From Rhizobium leucaenae USDA 9039 (GTDB lineage Bacteria; Pseudomonadota; Alphaproteobacteria; Rhizobiales; Rhizobiaceae), in contig NZ_AUFB01000006.1 of NCBI RefSeq assembly GCF_000426285.1, positions 124,001-188,000 on the forward strand: DNA of 64,000 nt, in the 5' to 3' direction. The notes below the pieces were generated by a model. It had not been told where the DNA came from. It worked only from the letters and a program-made list of their open reading frames with translations, and did no database searches. Within the stretch, counting starts at the first letter, position 1. Each line of letters starts with the position of its first letter. Below are positions 15,779-24,285 of the stretch, one piece after another. A program made the translations under genes and the position numbers.

Positions 15779-18315
15779 CGAACTCTTCCTTTTTTAGATT
15801 TCAGTTGTTCCAAAGGTGCCGCGGCTGCCCGAAAATCTTCCCAGGGGTCAGAGCGAAGTGCGGCGAGCCGGTTGGGCGTATTGTTCACGGTGAAATAGGC
15901 CGGGCCGATCGCCGGACTGAGTTCCTCCCAAGCGAGTGGCATCGAGACCGCAGCGCCCGGCCGCGCTCGCGTCGAATAGGGAGCCACTGCCGTCGAACCA
16001 CGCTGATTGCGCAGATAATCAACCAGGATTTTGCCCTGGCGCTTCGATTTGGTGATGGTGGAAACGTAGCGTTCGGGGCTGTCGGCTGCCATCTGATCGG
16101 CAACGGATTTCGTGAAGGCTTTGACGGCCGGCCAGTCGGCCTTTGGCTTCAACGGCGACACGACATGCAGACCCTTGCCGCCCGATGTCTTGATGAAGGC
16201 GGCGAGCCCAGCCTCTTTCATTCGATCGCGCGTTTCCTCCGCCGCTTCGATCACCCGCTCCCATGGCACGCCGGGGCCGGGATCGAGATCCATGATGATC
16301 ATATCGGGATGTTCCCAATCGGCAATCGTGATGCCCCATGGGTGGAGTTCCAGCGATCCCGCCTGCACGAGACCAAGCAGGCCATCGAGATCATCAATGC
16401 TAACCAGCGGGCCCTCATCCTTTTCCTTCGGGTCATGGATGAGAACGATGTTCTTGTTCAGGCCTTTCCACGCATGCTTCTGGAAAAAGCTTTGGCCGTT
16501 GACCCCATCGGGGCAACGCAGCAGCGCCAATGGCCGCTGCACGACGAAGGGCGCCATGTATTTCCAGACATCGGTGTAATAATCGGCGAGACCTTCCTTG
16601 GTGACGCCCTCGTCCGGCCAGTAGATGCGGTCGGCATGGGTGAGAACAACCGTCCGCTTCGGCAGCTCAGCTTCGGTGGCCGTATTGGCAGAAGTTTCCC
16701 GGACAATTTCGGTTGCCGGCTTGTCTTCGCGCAAACCTCGGAATGCCGCATGCCGGAGCAGGCCATCTCCGGTCCAGGTACGGAACTCGATTTCGGCAAC
16801 CAGTTCCGGACGAACGAAACGGACGCCGCGCGCTTCCTCGGCGTTGAGGCGTTTATCGAACGGGCTTTCGTCAGCGCGCATGCCCTCGAGCTGAGAATAG
16901 AGAGCCTCGGCAACCTTGTTGGTAAACCCGGTGCCGACGCGACCGACATGCTGCAGCTTATCTTTGTCGTAAATGCCAAGCACGAGCGAGCCGATCGCCT
17001 TGCGCGCCGTCGATGACGGCACATAGCCCGCAATCACGAACTCCTGCCGGAAGGAACACTTCGATTTCAGCCAACCTTTGCCACGGCCGGAGCGATAGGG
17101 TTCATCGGCGCGTTTCGACACGATGCCTTCCAGGCTCAAACGGCATGCATGTTCCAACATCAGGTCGCCATCGGCATCGAAATCGCTGCTGAAGCGGAGT
17201 TTGCCATTCCCCGAGGGTATGATTTTCTCCAGTATTTTCTTTCGTTCTACCAGCGGGGCGTCGCGCAGATCATATCCGTCGAGGTAGAGGAGATCGAAGA
17301 CATAGAGGACGAAACGATCGTTCCTGCCGTCGCTCAGATCGGCCTGCAGGGCCGAGAAATCCGATGCACCGGAACCAGTCTCGACCACCAATTCGCCATC
17401 GGCAAGCATTGTTTTGACCGGAAGATGGGCAAGCTCGGTCAGAAGCGTTTTCCCAAACTTGTCCGACCAGTCGAGACCGCTGCGCGTCAGCAACTTGACG
17501 CGACCGTCCTCGATGCGGGCTTGCACACGATAGCCATCAAACTTGATCTCGTGGAGCCATTGCTTCCCACTTGGCGGCTTTTTCGTCAGCGTCGCCAATG
17601 TCGGCGGCACGAAATCGGGCAAAGCCATCTTTTTAGCCTTCTTCGCAGACGAAGGATCAGCCGCAGTTTTCATTGCCGGCCGTTGGGTTTGCTTGCGCTT
17701 GGCGGTCGGCTGCTCGATCTTGCCCGTCTTCGAAGACCATCCGGGCTTTTCTCCTTCGAGCTCTTCGATCAAGCGGCCGGTCTTCACGGATTCCGGCCGC
17801 TCTTCGAGAATGTCATCGGCGCCCTCGGGACGGGCGGCCTCATCGTCGCCTTTGATGAGCAGCCAATTGTCCTTCTTTTCCCGAGCGCGTCTTGCCATGC
17901 GGATCAGATGCCAGCGGCCGTGGAGCTTTTCGCCATGCAGCTCGAGTTCGATGTGACCCTTCGTCAAGCCCTTGTGCGGATCGCCGTCCGGCTCCCAGGT
18001 GCCGCGATCCCAGACGATCACCGAGCCGCCGCCATATTCGCCCTTGGGAATGGTGCCTTCGAAATCACCATAGTCGAGCGGGTGATCCTCCACCTGAACA
18101 GCCAGGCGTTTGTCGCTTGGAACCAGGCTCGGACCTTTTGCAACCGCCCAGCTCTTCAAAACGCCGTCAAGCTCCAGGCGAAAATCATAGTGCAGGCGGC
18201 GCGCTGCATGTTTCTGGATGACAAAGCTGTTATGGCCGGCGCTCTTACGCGTGCGTCCCCTCGGTTCCGATGTCTTCGAGAAATCCCGCTTTTCGCGATA
18301 GGTCTCAAGCGCCAT
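15775..18315 (-). CDS. ligD: Multifunctional DNA ligase D (phosphoesterase-ligase-polymerase)
   Basis: Protein of 846 aa with the three domains of rhizobial LigD. Order: 3'-phosphoesterase at about 20-160 (F-V-I-Q-K-H-A-A-R-R-L-H-Y-D-F-R, catalytic His/Asp); ATP-dependent ligase at about 230-530, with adenylated lysine K258 in I-K-F-D-G; and archaeo-eukaryotic-primase-like polymerase at about 550-840, with D-L-D-P-G-P-G metal-binding aspartates and H-A-D-R-I-Y-W-P near 560. It trims, fills and seals double-strand breaks held by Ku. The start lies 3 bases downstream of the second ku gene, so the two are co-transcribed. Confidence 0.96.
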   Translation of the reverse strand: MALETYREKRDFSKTSEPRGRTRKSAGHNSFVIQKHAARRLHYDFRLELDGVLKSWAVAKGPSLVPSDKRLAVQVEDHPLDYGDFEGTIPKGEYGGGSVIVWDRGTWEPDGDPHKGLTKGHIELELHGEKLHGRWHLIRMARRAREKKDNWLLIKGDDEAARPEGADDILEERPESVKTGRLIEELEGEKPGWSSKTGKIEQPTAKRKQTQRPAMKTAADPSSAKKAKKMALPDFVPPTLATLTKKPPSGKQWLHEIKFDGYRVQARIEDGRVKLLTRSGLDWSDKFGKTLLTELAHLPVKTMLADGELVVETGSGASDFSALQADLSDGRNDRFVLYVFDLLYLDGYDLRDAPLVERKKILEKIIPSGNGKLRFSSDFDADGDLMLEHACRLSLEGIVSKRADEPYRSGRGKGWLKSKCSFRQEFVIAGYVPSSTARKAIGSLVLGIYDKDKLQHVGRVGTGFTNKVAEALYSQLEGMRADESPFDKRLNAEEARGVRFVRPELVAEIEFRTWTGDGLLRHAAFRGLREDKPATEIVRETSANTATEAELPKRTVVLTHADRIYWPDEGVTKEGLADYYTDVWKYMAPFVVQRPLALLRCPDGVNGQSFFQKHAWKGLNKNIVLIHDPKEKDEGPLVSIDDLDGLLGLVQAGSLELHPWGITIADWEHPDMIIMDLDPGPGVPWERVIEAAEETRDRMKEAGLAAFIKTSGGKGLHVVSPLKPKADWPAVKAFTKSVADQMAADSPERYVSTITKSKRQGKILVDYLRNQRGSTAVAPYSTRARPGAAVSMPLAWEELSPAIGPAYFTVNNTPNRLAALRSDPWEDFRAAAAPLEQLKSKKGRVR

Positions 18316-18318
18316 GGA

Positions 18319-19158
18319 TCAACCTGCCTTTCGCTGCCGGGAGGCGTTGGAAGCGGCTCGTTTCGGCGGCTGCTTCTTTTCTCCCTTCATGCCGGCGCTC
18401 TGGCGAAGCGCCTCCATGAGATCGACCACCTTTTCCGGCTTGCGCTCCTTGCGTACCGTAATTTTGCGCCCTTCGAGCTTCGCCTTGATCAGATCGGTGA
18501 GTGCCGCCTCATAGCGATCATCAAACGTCTGAGCGTCGAACCTGCCGCTTTTCGTGGTGATGATATGCTTTGCCAGATCGAGCATTTCGCCCTTGATCTT
18601 GATGTCTGGTATATCGTCGAAAGCCTTGTTGGCGGAGCGGACCTCGTAGTCGAAGTTCAGCGTGGTCGCGAGCAGGCCCTTGTCGTAGGGACGGATCAAC
18701 AAGGTCCGCAGGCGCCGGAAAAGCACCGTTCGCGCGATGGCCGCAACCTTCTTTTTCTGCATTCCGTCACGGATCAGCGCAAAGGCTTCTTCGCTGCCCC
18801 GATCGCTCGGCGCGAGGTAATAGGGCTTGTCGAAGTAAACGTCGTCAATATCGGAGCATGCGACGAATGCCTGGAGATGAAGGGTCTTGTCGCTTCCGGG
18901 GACAACGGAGGCGATTTCATCGGGCTCCAAGATCACATAATCGTCCTTGCCGACTTCGTAGCCTTTGACCTGATCCTCGCGCGCTACGGGTTTCCCGCTG
19001 CTGCTGTCCACGAATTCGCGCCGGACACGATTGCCCGTCGCACGATTGATGGTGTGAAAAGAGATGCGCTCGGACGTGGACGCCGCAGTATAAAGCGCCA
19101 CCGGACAAGTCACCAGACCGAATTGCAAATAACCTTTCCACTGCGCACGCGGCGACAT
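18319..19158 (-). CDS. ku: Ku protein, non-homologous end joining (copy 2)
   Basis: Protein of 279 aa from the ATG at 19158, which has a CGGAG ribosome site; the longer frame starts inside the promoter and is rejected. Same fold as copy 1 (W-K-G-Y-L-Q-F-G-L-V-T-C-P-V at residue 8; K-P-Y-Y-L-A-P near 110) but clearly diverged from it, so this is not a recent duplication. The C-terminal tail after residue 250 is lysine/arginine-rich. It heads the ku-ligD operon and is the likely dedicated partner of LigD. Rhizobia often carry several ku genes that can act as homo- or heterodimers. Confidence 0.95.
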   Translation of the reverse strand: MSPRAQWKGYLQFGLVTCPVALYTAASTSERISFHTINRATGNRVRREFVDSSSGKPVAREDQVKGYEVGKDDYVILEPDEIASVVPGSDKTLHLQAFVACSDIDDVYFDKPYYLAPSDRGSEEAFALIRDGMQKKKVAAIARTVLFRRLRTLLIRPYDKGLLATTLNFDYEVRSANKAFDDIPDIKIKGEMLDLAKHIITTKSGRFDAQTFDDRYEAALTDLIKAKLEGRKITVRKERKPEKVVDLMEALRQSAGMKGEKKQPPKRAASNASRQRKAG

Positions 19159-19190
19159 CCGACAAATCTCCGGTGAACCCAATGGAATTG

Positions 19191-19215
19191 AACGATATCT
19201 TGCGGGCTTTGTTCC
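19191..19215 (-). promoter_or_regulatory. EcfG-type stress promoter of ku-ligD
   Basis: On the minus strand GGAAC-N16-CGTT (plus strand AACG, 16 bases, GTTCC), an exact consensus match ending 33 bases before the ku ATG. Confidence 0.75.
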
Positions 19216-19382
19216 GGCACTAGAGCCAGTTTTGTTAACCGGCCCCTTTCCTTCAAAAAGATTGGAGGCAAAGGCAGTAGAGTCCAATCAACAAGCGGGG
19301 ACTCCATTTACGCAAGACTTCGTAACCGTCTTGACGAACGCAGGGCATCGTGAGAACATATAGTGAACAAATGGAGGTATCC

Positions 19383-19556
19383 ATGACGAAAACTGAGCAA
19401 GTCATAGAACGCGCCATGACCTTTGTCGCCGTCTCGAAAGCGCTGCGGGAACGCGAGCAGGAACGGCGTGCCGCCTGGAAACGCCGCGTCGATATCAGCC
19501 GGCCGCTGCCACCGTTGCCACGCGGCTTGCAGCTTTCTCTCAAGTTGGATCGGTGA
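19383..19556 (+). CDS. Small hypothetical protein (57 aa)
   Basis: Starts MTKTEQVIERAM after a strong TGGAGGT ribosome site 7 bases upstream, which is the main support. The N-terminal half is predicted helical (V-I-E-R-A-M-T-F-V-A-V-S-K-A-L-R-E-R-E-Q-E-R-R) and the C-terminal half proline/leucine-rich and basic (R-P-L-P-P-L-P-R-G). No signal peptide or known domain. It lies between the ku-ligD promoter and a stress-type gene. Function unknown. Confidence 0.6.
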   Translation: MTKTEQVIERAMTFVAVSKALREREQERRAAWKRRVDISRPLPPLPRGLQLSLKLDR

Positions 19557-19627
19557 TGCGGCCCATGAGGCTCTGCGAACAAGCGGCGTGTACAACGAAG
19601 CGGAATGGTCGCTCTTGGGTCTCTTAA

Positions 19628-19652
19628 GGAACCGCAACGGAGCGATGGCGTT
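19628..19652 (+). promoter_or_regulatory. EcfG-type stress promoter of the RMF-like gene
   Basis: GGAAC-N16-CGTT, exact consensus, 22 bases upstream of the next ATG. Confidence 0.72.
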
Positions 19653-19673
19653 TTCTTAGAGGAGGACAACGCC

Positions 19674-19961
19674 ATGGCAAAATATGATCCAACGTCACCC
19701 CCGGGCCCAGCTCCGGAAGCGGGGCTCCCAAATCCTATCCAGCCCCAATCGGTAGAGCCGCCTAAGATAGATACTGCAGCAAATGATGCTGGCGCAGACG
19801 ACGATGATGAAGCCGCGTATGCGCGCGGAGCCGAGGCCGGCAGAAGAGAGGCGGAGACCGAGAAAAATCCCTATCCAGAGGAAAGCAGTCGCGCAAAGGC
19901 ATATGAGCATGGCTATCTGGATGCGCAGAAGATAAGAAGCGACCACAAGCCGCCGGGTTGA
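19674..19961 (+). CDS. Small acidic protein with RMF/CrpP-like C-terminus
   Basis: Protein of 95 aa; start fixed by GAGGAGG 8 bases before the ATG. Residues 1-40 are proline-rich and then strongly acidic (A-D-D-D-D-E-A) and probably disordered. Residues 45-90 carry A-Y-A-R-G-A-E-A-G-R, then N-P-Y-P, then S-R-A-K-A-Y-E-H-G-Y-L-D-A-Q. This spacing resembles ribosome modulation factor (A-Y-x-R-G-x-x-A-G, C-P-Y, R-x-x-W-x-x-G-W-x-x-A), with Cys replaced by Asn and Trp by Ala/Tyr. RMF dimerises ribosomes in stationary phase; whether this relative does so is inference. A consensus stress promoter directly upstream fits such a role. Confidence 0.65.
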   Translation: MAKYDPTSPPGPAPEAGLPNPIQPQSVEPPKIDTAANDAGADDDDEAAYARGAEAGRREAETEKNPYPEESSRAKAYEHGYLDAQKIRSDHKPPG

Positions 19962-20026
19962 AACGACACCCCTCTGATCGCTCTTATGGACACGGCAGAC
20001 CACACCGGCCTGCCGCGGAGAAATGC

Positions 20027-21067
20027 TTATTCTTCGGACCCGTCGGCAAAGTGAGAGACGGCAAACTCGGCGACTTTTCTGTTCGATTTGCGCGCATCCT
20101 CTATCCAGAATGGGAAGATCTGCCACTGATGGATCATGCCCGGCCAAACCTCCGCGGTAACATCAACGCCGGCCTTGCGTGCCTTGTCTTCCAGCCGGCG
20201 CGTGTCGTCGAGCAACGTCTCACGCGAGCCGACCTGCAAGAGGAGGGGCGGAAAACCAGTCATATCGGCATAGAGCGGCGATCGCTCAGGAGCGACCGGA
20301 GATTTGTCGCCGATATAGGCGTTGCGGATGATCTCCAGCTCGGCTTTGCCCATGAACGGATCATTTTCGGCATTGGCGGTCATGGATTCACCGGTTGCGG
20401 CGAAATCGGTGACGGGGCTCATGGCGACCACCGCCGCCGGCAAAGGTGCCTTGATCCGAAGCTGGTAAAGGGTCGCCTCGATTGCCAAAGTGCCGCCAAC
20501 GGACTCTCCGGCAATCACCACATTTTCCGGCCTGTATCCTGAGGCTAGAAGCCAACGATAGGCGGCCAGCGTGTCATCGACCTGGGCCGGGAACCTATTC
20601 TCCGGCAACAGACGGTAGCCGACCAGGAGAACATCGGCGGACGCAGCCTTGGCAAGCGAACCCGCTATATTCCGATGCGTCCTTAGGGAGCCGCTGTAGA
20701 ACCCTCCTCCATGGAGATAAAGGATAGCGCGCCGGCCAATCGGATGGTGCAGCCGTGCGGGCCATATTAGGTCGGCGTCGACCCCGTTAGCATCGACATG
20801 GCGGATCTGCACACGCGTCGGATCCGGCGTGGACGCCATAAGCCTTTCGAAGGCGGCACGCCTTTGGCGAAGGTCCTGAGCGGCATAGGTTTGACGCAAG
20901 GCCTCGGTGAGTTTGTCGATCTGATTGTTCGACGCTTTCGTCTGTGAAGCGGCGTCAAGCGCATAGGCCGTTGACGTCGGCAGCACCGGTAAAAGGATCA
21001 TCGCGACGGTGGCGATCAATACAGCCACAAAAAGGCGCATGAAGCGAAAAAACCAAAATCCGTTCAT
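20027..21067 (-). CDS. Secreted/anchored alpha/beta-hydrolase, HSL family
   Basis: Protein of 346 aa from the ATG at 21067; the longer TTG frame is not supported. The N-terminus is one long hydrophobic segment (about residues 7-33), a signal peptide or anchor, so the enzyme acts in the periplasm or at the inner membrane. The hormone-sensitive-lipase family features are the oxyanion-hole motif H-G-G-G-F near residue 118, the nucleophile G-E-S-V-G-G near 188 (Ser), and a late Asp/His pair (P-G-M-I-H-Q-W near 315). Likely an esterase; the substrate cannot be told. Confidence 0.82.
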   Translation of the reverse strand: MNGFWFFRFMRLFVAVLIATVAMILLPVLPTSTAYALDAASQTKASNNQIDKLTEALRQTYAAQDLRQRRAAFERLMASTPDPTRVQIRHVDANGVDADLIWPARLHHPIGRRAILYLHGGGFYSGSLRTHRNIAGSLAKAASADVLLVGYRLLPENRFPAQVDDTLAAYRWLLASGYRPENVVIAGESVGGTLAIEATLYQLRIKAPLPAAVVAMSPVTDFAATGESMTANAENDPFMGKAELEIIRNAYIGDKSPVAPERSPLYADMTGFPPLLLQVGSRETLLDDTRRLEDKARKAGVDVTAEVWPGMIHQWQIFPFWIEDARKSNRKVAEFAVSHFADGSEE

Positions 21068-21250
21068 ACGATTAGCCTTTCTGCCATGAAGACCCGGCGC
21101 AGTATTACGATCCCACGGTCGCAGAATTGATGTCTGAGTCAAGCCTGACGGGCGCGGTCAGAGAGCCGGCCAACAGGCCACCAGCAATAACTATGGCCTC
21201 TTCCTTGCACGATCCCGACAAGGCGTACGGGCCTAAGAATGCCCGTGGAA

Positions 21251-21682
21251 TCACGCAACGCGAAACTCAGCTATAGTGCACCCCTTCATACAGCACGTAA
21301 CCGACAGGGTGGTGCGTAAAGTGGAGAACCGCAATACTGGATTGCTGTTATCTTCCGTGGGGTAGGCCGACGCAATGGAAATATATTCGCCCTGCAGCTC
21401 GATTGCTTCCCCTGCCCTCAAATCGGGAATCTCGTGGTCGAGCCCTTCATTGTCGCCGAAACGCACGGCAACGAAGACGATCTGGCCGGTGATATCGTCA
21501 TCGCCGCCGTCAAACTTCAGAACCATTTCGATCTTCACCGTGAAATGCTGGTGGTTTGCACCGTGGTGGTTCTCTGGAGCCTCGAATACATGTGCTATCG
21601 TGCCCTGGACCCGAGCCAGCGGCGCGCCGAGAGAATGTGAAAACCGATGGTGGGGAAGTATCCTATTTGCCCGATTACTCAT
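21251..21682 (-). CDS. DUF3465-like small protein
   Basis: Protein of 143 aa from the ATG at 21682, preceded by GAGG; an upstream GTG is possible. The central stretch V-Q-G-T-I-A-H-V-F-E-A-P then H-G-A-N-H-Q-H-F-T-V-K and the later G-E-A-I-E-L-Q-G-E-Y-I resemble DUF3465, a small beta-rich domain seen in proteobacterial envelope proteins. No clear signal peptide. Function unknown; the family call is from memory of the pattern G-S-x-V-x-x-x-L-P-D-D-x-x-G-x-x-H-Q-x-F and should be checked. Confidence 0.55.
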   Translation of the reverse strand: MSNRANRILPHHRFSHSLGAPLARVQGTIAHVFEAPENHHGANHQHFTVKIEMVLKFDGGDDDITGQIVFVAVRFGDNEGLDHEIPDLRAGEAIELQGEYISIASAYPTEDNSNPVLRFSTLRTTLSVTCCMKGCTIAEFRVA

Positions 21683-21850
21683 CGCAACCTCGATAGATGC
21701 CTTGGTGAATCGCCTACCCAGTCCGTTATTATCTGCAATCGATTGCACCGAAGTGACATCGCCAGCGGTTGCGAACCTTCCAATCGAGAGGAAGCAACCG
21801 CCGGCGATGCAGCAGCCGAGATCGCTCTCGGTAGGTTCCCAGATGCCCGC

Positions 21851-22540
21851 CTAAGCCAGTTCGCGCTGAGACGCCGTCCATCGGGCGATGATGGCCTCTC
21901 GCGCCGCCCGTGTGCCGGCAAGGCGCCACTTCGTCCTCGCGATCACATCGGCTGTCGCCTCCTCAGGGGTGCCCGAATGGAATGGCGGTGCGGGCGCGTA
22001 TTCCAGCGATAGCTGAACCGTCTCCGCTTCTTCCTGGCTGATAAGGGCCGCAACGACCGCCAGCCCGAAGTCGATCCCGGCGGTAACTCCGCCCGCCGTG
22101 ATGAGATTACCGTCGCGGACGATGCGTCCGGCGGTCGGGACGGCGCCGAAGCTTGGAAGAAAATCCAGGGCATTCCAGTGCGTCGTCGCCTTCCTGCCTT
22201 TGAGCAGACCGGCGGCACCGAGCGCAAGAGAACCGGTGCAGACCGAGGTGATGAAACGCACCTGTTCTGCCCGCGCACGAATAAAGGACAGCACGATCTC
22301 ATCTTCGAGCAGTGCATTGATGCCGCCACCGCCGGGCACGCAGAGAACATCGAGCTGCGGGCACTCAGCGAACGTGGTCGTCGGCTGAAGCGGCAATTTC
22401 GTCGCCGAGATGACCGGCGAGGTGTCTTTCCAGATCAGATGGACCTCCGCACCTTCCGTCGAGGCAAAGATCTCATAGGGGGCCGTCAGATCGAGCTGTT
22501 GAATGCCAGGAAAGACAAGCAATCCAAAGCGAATGGTCAT
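21851..22540 (-). CDS. inhA: Isonitrile hydratase-like DJ-1/PfpI protein
   Basis: Protein of 229 aa from the ATG at 22540, preceded by GGAGAA. It closely resembles Pseudomonas isocyanide hydratase, which hydrates isonitriles to N-formamides. Visible markers are F-P-G-I-Q-Q-L-D-L-T near residue 9, the H-L-I-W-K-D-T-S-P-V strand near 35, the nucleophile elbow T-S-V-C-T-G-S-L-A-L-G-A near 97 (catalytic Cys), T-H-W near 119 and L-E-Y-A-P-A-P-P-F near 188. It is divergent from a DJ-1/AraC-type regulator, which probably controls it. Confidence 0.85.
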   Translation of the reverse strand: MTIRFGLLVFPGIQQLDLTAPYEIFASTEGAEVHLIWKDTSPVISATKLPLQPTTTFAECPQLDVLCVPGGGGINALLEDEIVLSFIRARAEQVRFITSVCTGSLALGAAGLLKGRKATTHWNALDFLPSFGAVPTAGRIVRDGNLITAGGVTAGIDFGLAVVAALISQEEAETVQLSLEYAPAPPFHSGTPEEATADVIARTKWRLAGTRAAREAIIARWTASQRELA

Positions 22541-22627
22541 AATGCGTTCTCCATTGGTTGACTCCGGCGAACTTACGCGATCACTATCTGGCGTATTTGC
22601 CAAAGTCCCTTCATTTTGAGCCAATCT

Positions 22628-23578
22628 ATGCGCCGCATTGAAATTCTTGCCTTCGAAGATGCCCAACTGCTCGATATCACCGGGCCCTTGCAGGTATTCA
22701 CCAGCGCCAACGAGGAGGCACTCGCGGCCGGCCAGCCGAGGCCCTATGACGCGATTGCTGTTGCAACAAGCACGCAGACGGCAACAACTTCGGGATTGAC
22801 GCTTGCGACAGCACTGCTGTCTCGTGACGATGAGACGATCGATACGTTGATTGTCGCCGGTGGCATCGGCGTCAATAAAGCGTGCGAGGATCGGAGCCTT
22901 GTCGACTGGATCCGCCGGCGTTCAGCCAAGGCGCGACGGACCGCCTCGGTTTGCAGCGGCGCCTTTCTTCTCGCCGAAGCCGGACTTTTGGATGGCCGAC
23001 GGGCGGTAACGCATTGGCACCGATGCAAGGAGTTTTCCAAGCGTTTCCCAAAGGTCCGACTGGAACCCGATCCGATCTTTATCCAGGACGGCAACACATG
23101 GACGTCGGCAGGCGTTACCGCCGGCATCGATCTTGCGCTCGCGCTGGTGGAGGCGGATCTCGGCCGAAAACTGACGCTCGCCGTTGCACGCGAACTCGTC
23201 GTTTTCCTGAAGCGGCCGGGCGGTCAGGCGCAATTCAGCACCATGCTCTCGCTGCGGGAGAGCGGCGATCGTTTCGACCGGCTGCACGGATGGATCATCG
23301 ACAATTTGCGCGCCGACCTTTCGCTGCCGGCGCTCGCCGAGCAGGCGAACATGAGTGCCCGCAGCTTTTCGCGGCATTATCACCAGACGACGGGGCGCAC
23401 CCCGGCCCGGGCAGTCGAGGATATCCGTGTCGAGGCCGTGCGGCGTCTCCTGGAGCAGGGCTTGTCTGTTCGTCAGGCACGTACGCGCTGCGGCTTCGGT
23501 TCGGAAGAGACCATGCGGCGGAGTTTTCTCAGGGCATTCGGAACCACGCCGCAGGCCTTTCGCGATCATTTCGGATAA
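22628..23578 (+). CDS. GlxA-type AraC-family regulator with DJ-1/PfpI domain
   Basis: Protein of 316 aa from the ATG at 22628. Residues 1-185 form a DJ-1/PfpI-like sensor, with A-S-V-C-S-G-A-F-L-L-A-E-A-G-L-L near residue 100, retaining the nucleophile-elbow Cys, and V-T-H-W near 123. Residues 215-316 hold two AraC helix-turn-helix motifs (L-A-E-Q-A-N-M-S-A-R-S-F-S-R-H and V-R-Q-A-R-T-R-C-G-F-G-S-E-E-T-M-R-R). The 87-base divergent gap with the isonitrile hydratase gene suggests it regulates that gene and perhaps senses a similar small molecule. Confidence 0.88.
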   Translation: MRRIEILAFEDAQLLDITGPLQVFTSANEEALAAGQPRPYDAIAVATSTQTATTSGLTLATALLSRDDETIDTLIVAGGIGVNKACEDRSLVDWIRRRSAKARRTASVCSGAFLLAEAGLLDGRRAVTHWHRCKEFSKRFPKVRLEPDPIFIQDGNTWTSAGVTAGIDLALALVEADLGRKLTLAVARELVVFLKRPGGQAQFSTMLSLRESGDRFDRLHGWIIDNLRADLSLPALAEQANMSARSFSRHYHQTTGRTPARAVEDIRVEAVRRLLEQGLSVRQARTRCGFGSEETMRRSFLRAFGTTPQAFRDHFG

Positions 23579-23847
23579 GGCGATCGCCGCTAAACGATCG
23601 AACAAGATCGCCTGCAAAAGGGCAGAATGCCTCCGTCGAAAGACAGGCATCGGCTCCGAAATGCAAACTTTCCATGGTGTCTATGTCCGGCCGACAGAGG
23701 GACAAGAAGCCCGGGACATAATTTTTCTCGTTCCACAGATCGTCTCGCACCCCAAGATGACTGGACATCTCGTCTCTTTGGGATCACCATTGATGCGGGC
23801 TGAAGTGACATCGAAGGGGACCAACTATCGCCAAATAGGAGGCCGAG
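23579..23847. other. Intergenic, no gene seen
   Basis: About 270 bases between the regulator and the next gene. Reading frames here lack ribosome sites and family resemblance. The only useful signal is AGGAGG at 23837-23842 serving the following gene. Confidence 0.5.
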
Positions 23848-24285
23848 ATGAAGCAGCATGCACGCGATGACTTGCAGAAAATTGCAAAAGTCGATCAGGA
23901 TTTCCTTAATCGAGAGATGTCGCGAAGCCAACGGCTCGAACGTTGGATAGATCTTCTCGAGCGGAGTCCCCGACAGTTTCTTTCCACTTTGCGCGAAACC
24001 GAATTTCAGCCTAGCGAAACCAGGGCGGCAATGCGGACGGATAGCTCCCCAATCTCCGTCGCCTTTGCAGATCCGGTTCTTCGCGCCGCTGGTTTGGAAA
24101 ACGACAGCTACGGAGAAGCCAAGCGCTTCTTTGAACTCACGGACCATGAGCTGCACGGAATTGTCTGCTACTGCCATTTCGGCGAGACGGTCAGTTCTGC
24201 CGTAGTCGCACGCTCCATCCGTCCGTTGGTCGCCGGGCGGCCACCGAGCCTGTTTGCCCGTTTGCGGAAGGCATTGTCGATATAG
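23848..24285 (+). CDS. Hypothetical protein (145 aa)
   Basis: Starts MKQHARDDLQKIAKVD, with AGGAGG 5 bases upstream of the ATG. The N-terminal half is rich in charged helices (L-N-R-E-M-S-R-S-Q-R-L-E-R-W-I-D-L-L-E-R). The C-terminal half contains E-L-H-G-I-V-C-Y-C-H-F-G and ends in a basic P-P-S-L-F-A-R-L-R-K-A. There is no signal peptide and no membrane segment. I do not recognise the family. It stands alone between stress-type genes. Confidence 0.65.
   Translation: MKQHARDDLQKIAKVDQDFLNREMSRSQRLERWIDLLERSPRQFLSTLRETEFQPSETRAAMRTDSSPISVAFADPVLRAAGLENDSYGEAKRFFELTDHELHGIVCYCHFGETVSSAVVARSIRPLVAGRPPSLFARLRKALSI

Noticed and set aside
17149-19176. Long open frame of 675 codons on the plus strand over ligD/ku
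   Set aside because: It is antisense to two well-supported genes with full domain motifs; its product matches no family and it lacks a ribosome site. High-GC codon bias readily leaves such frames open.
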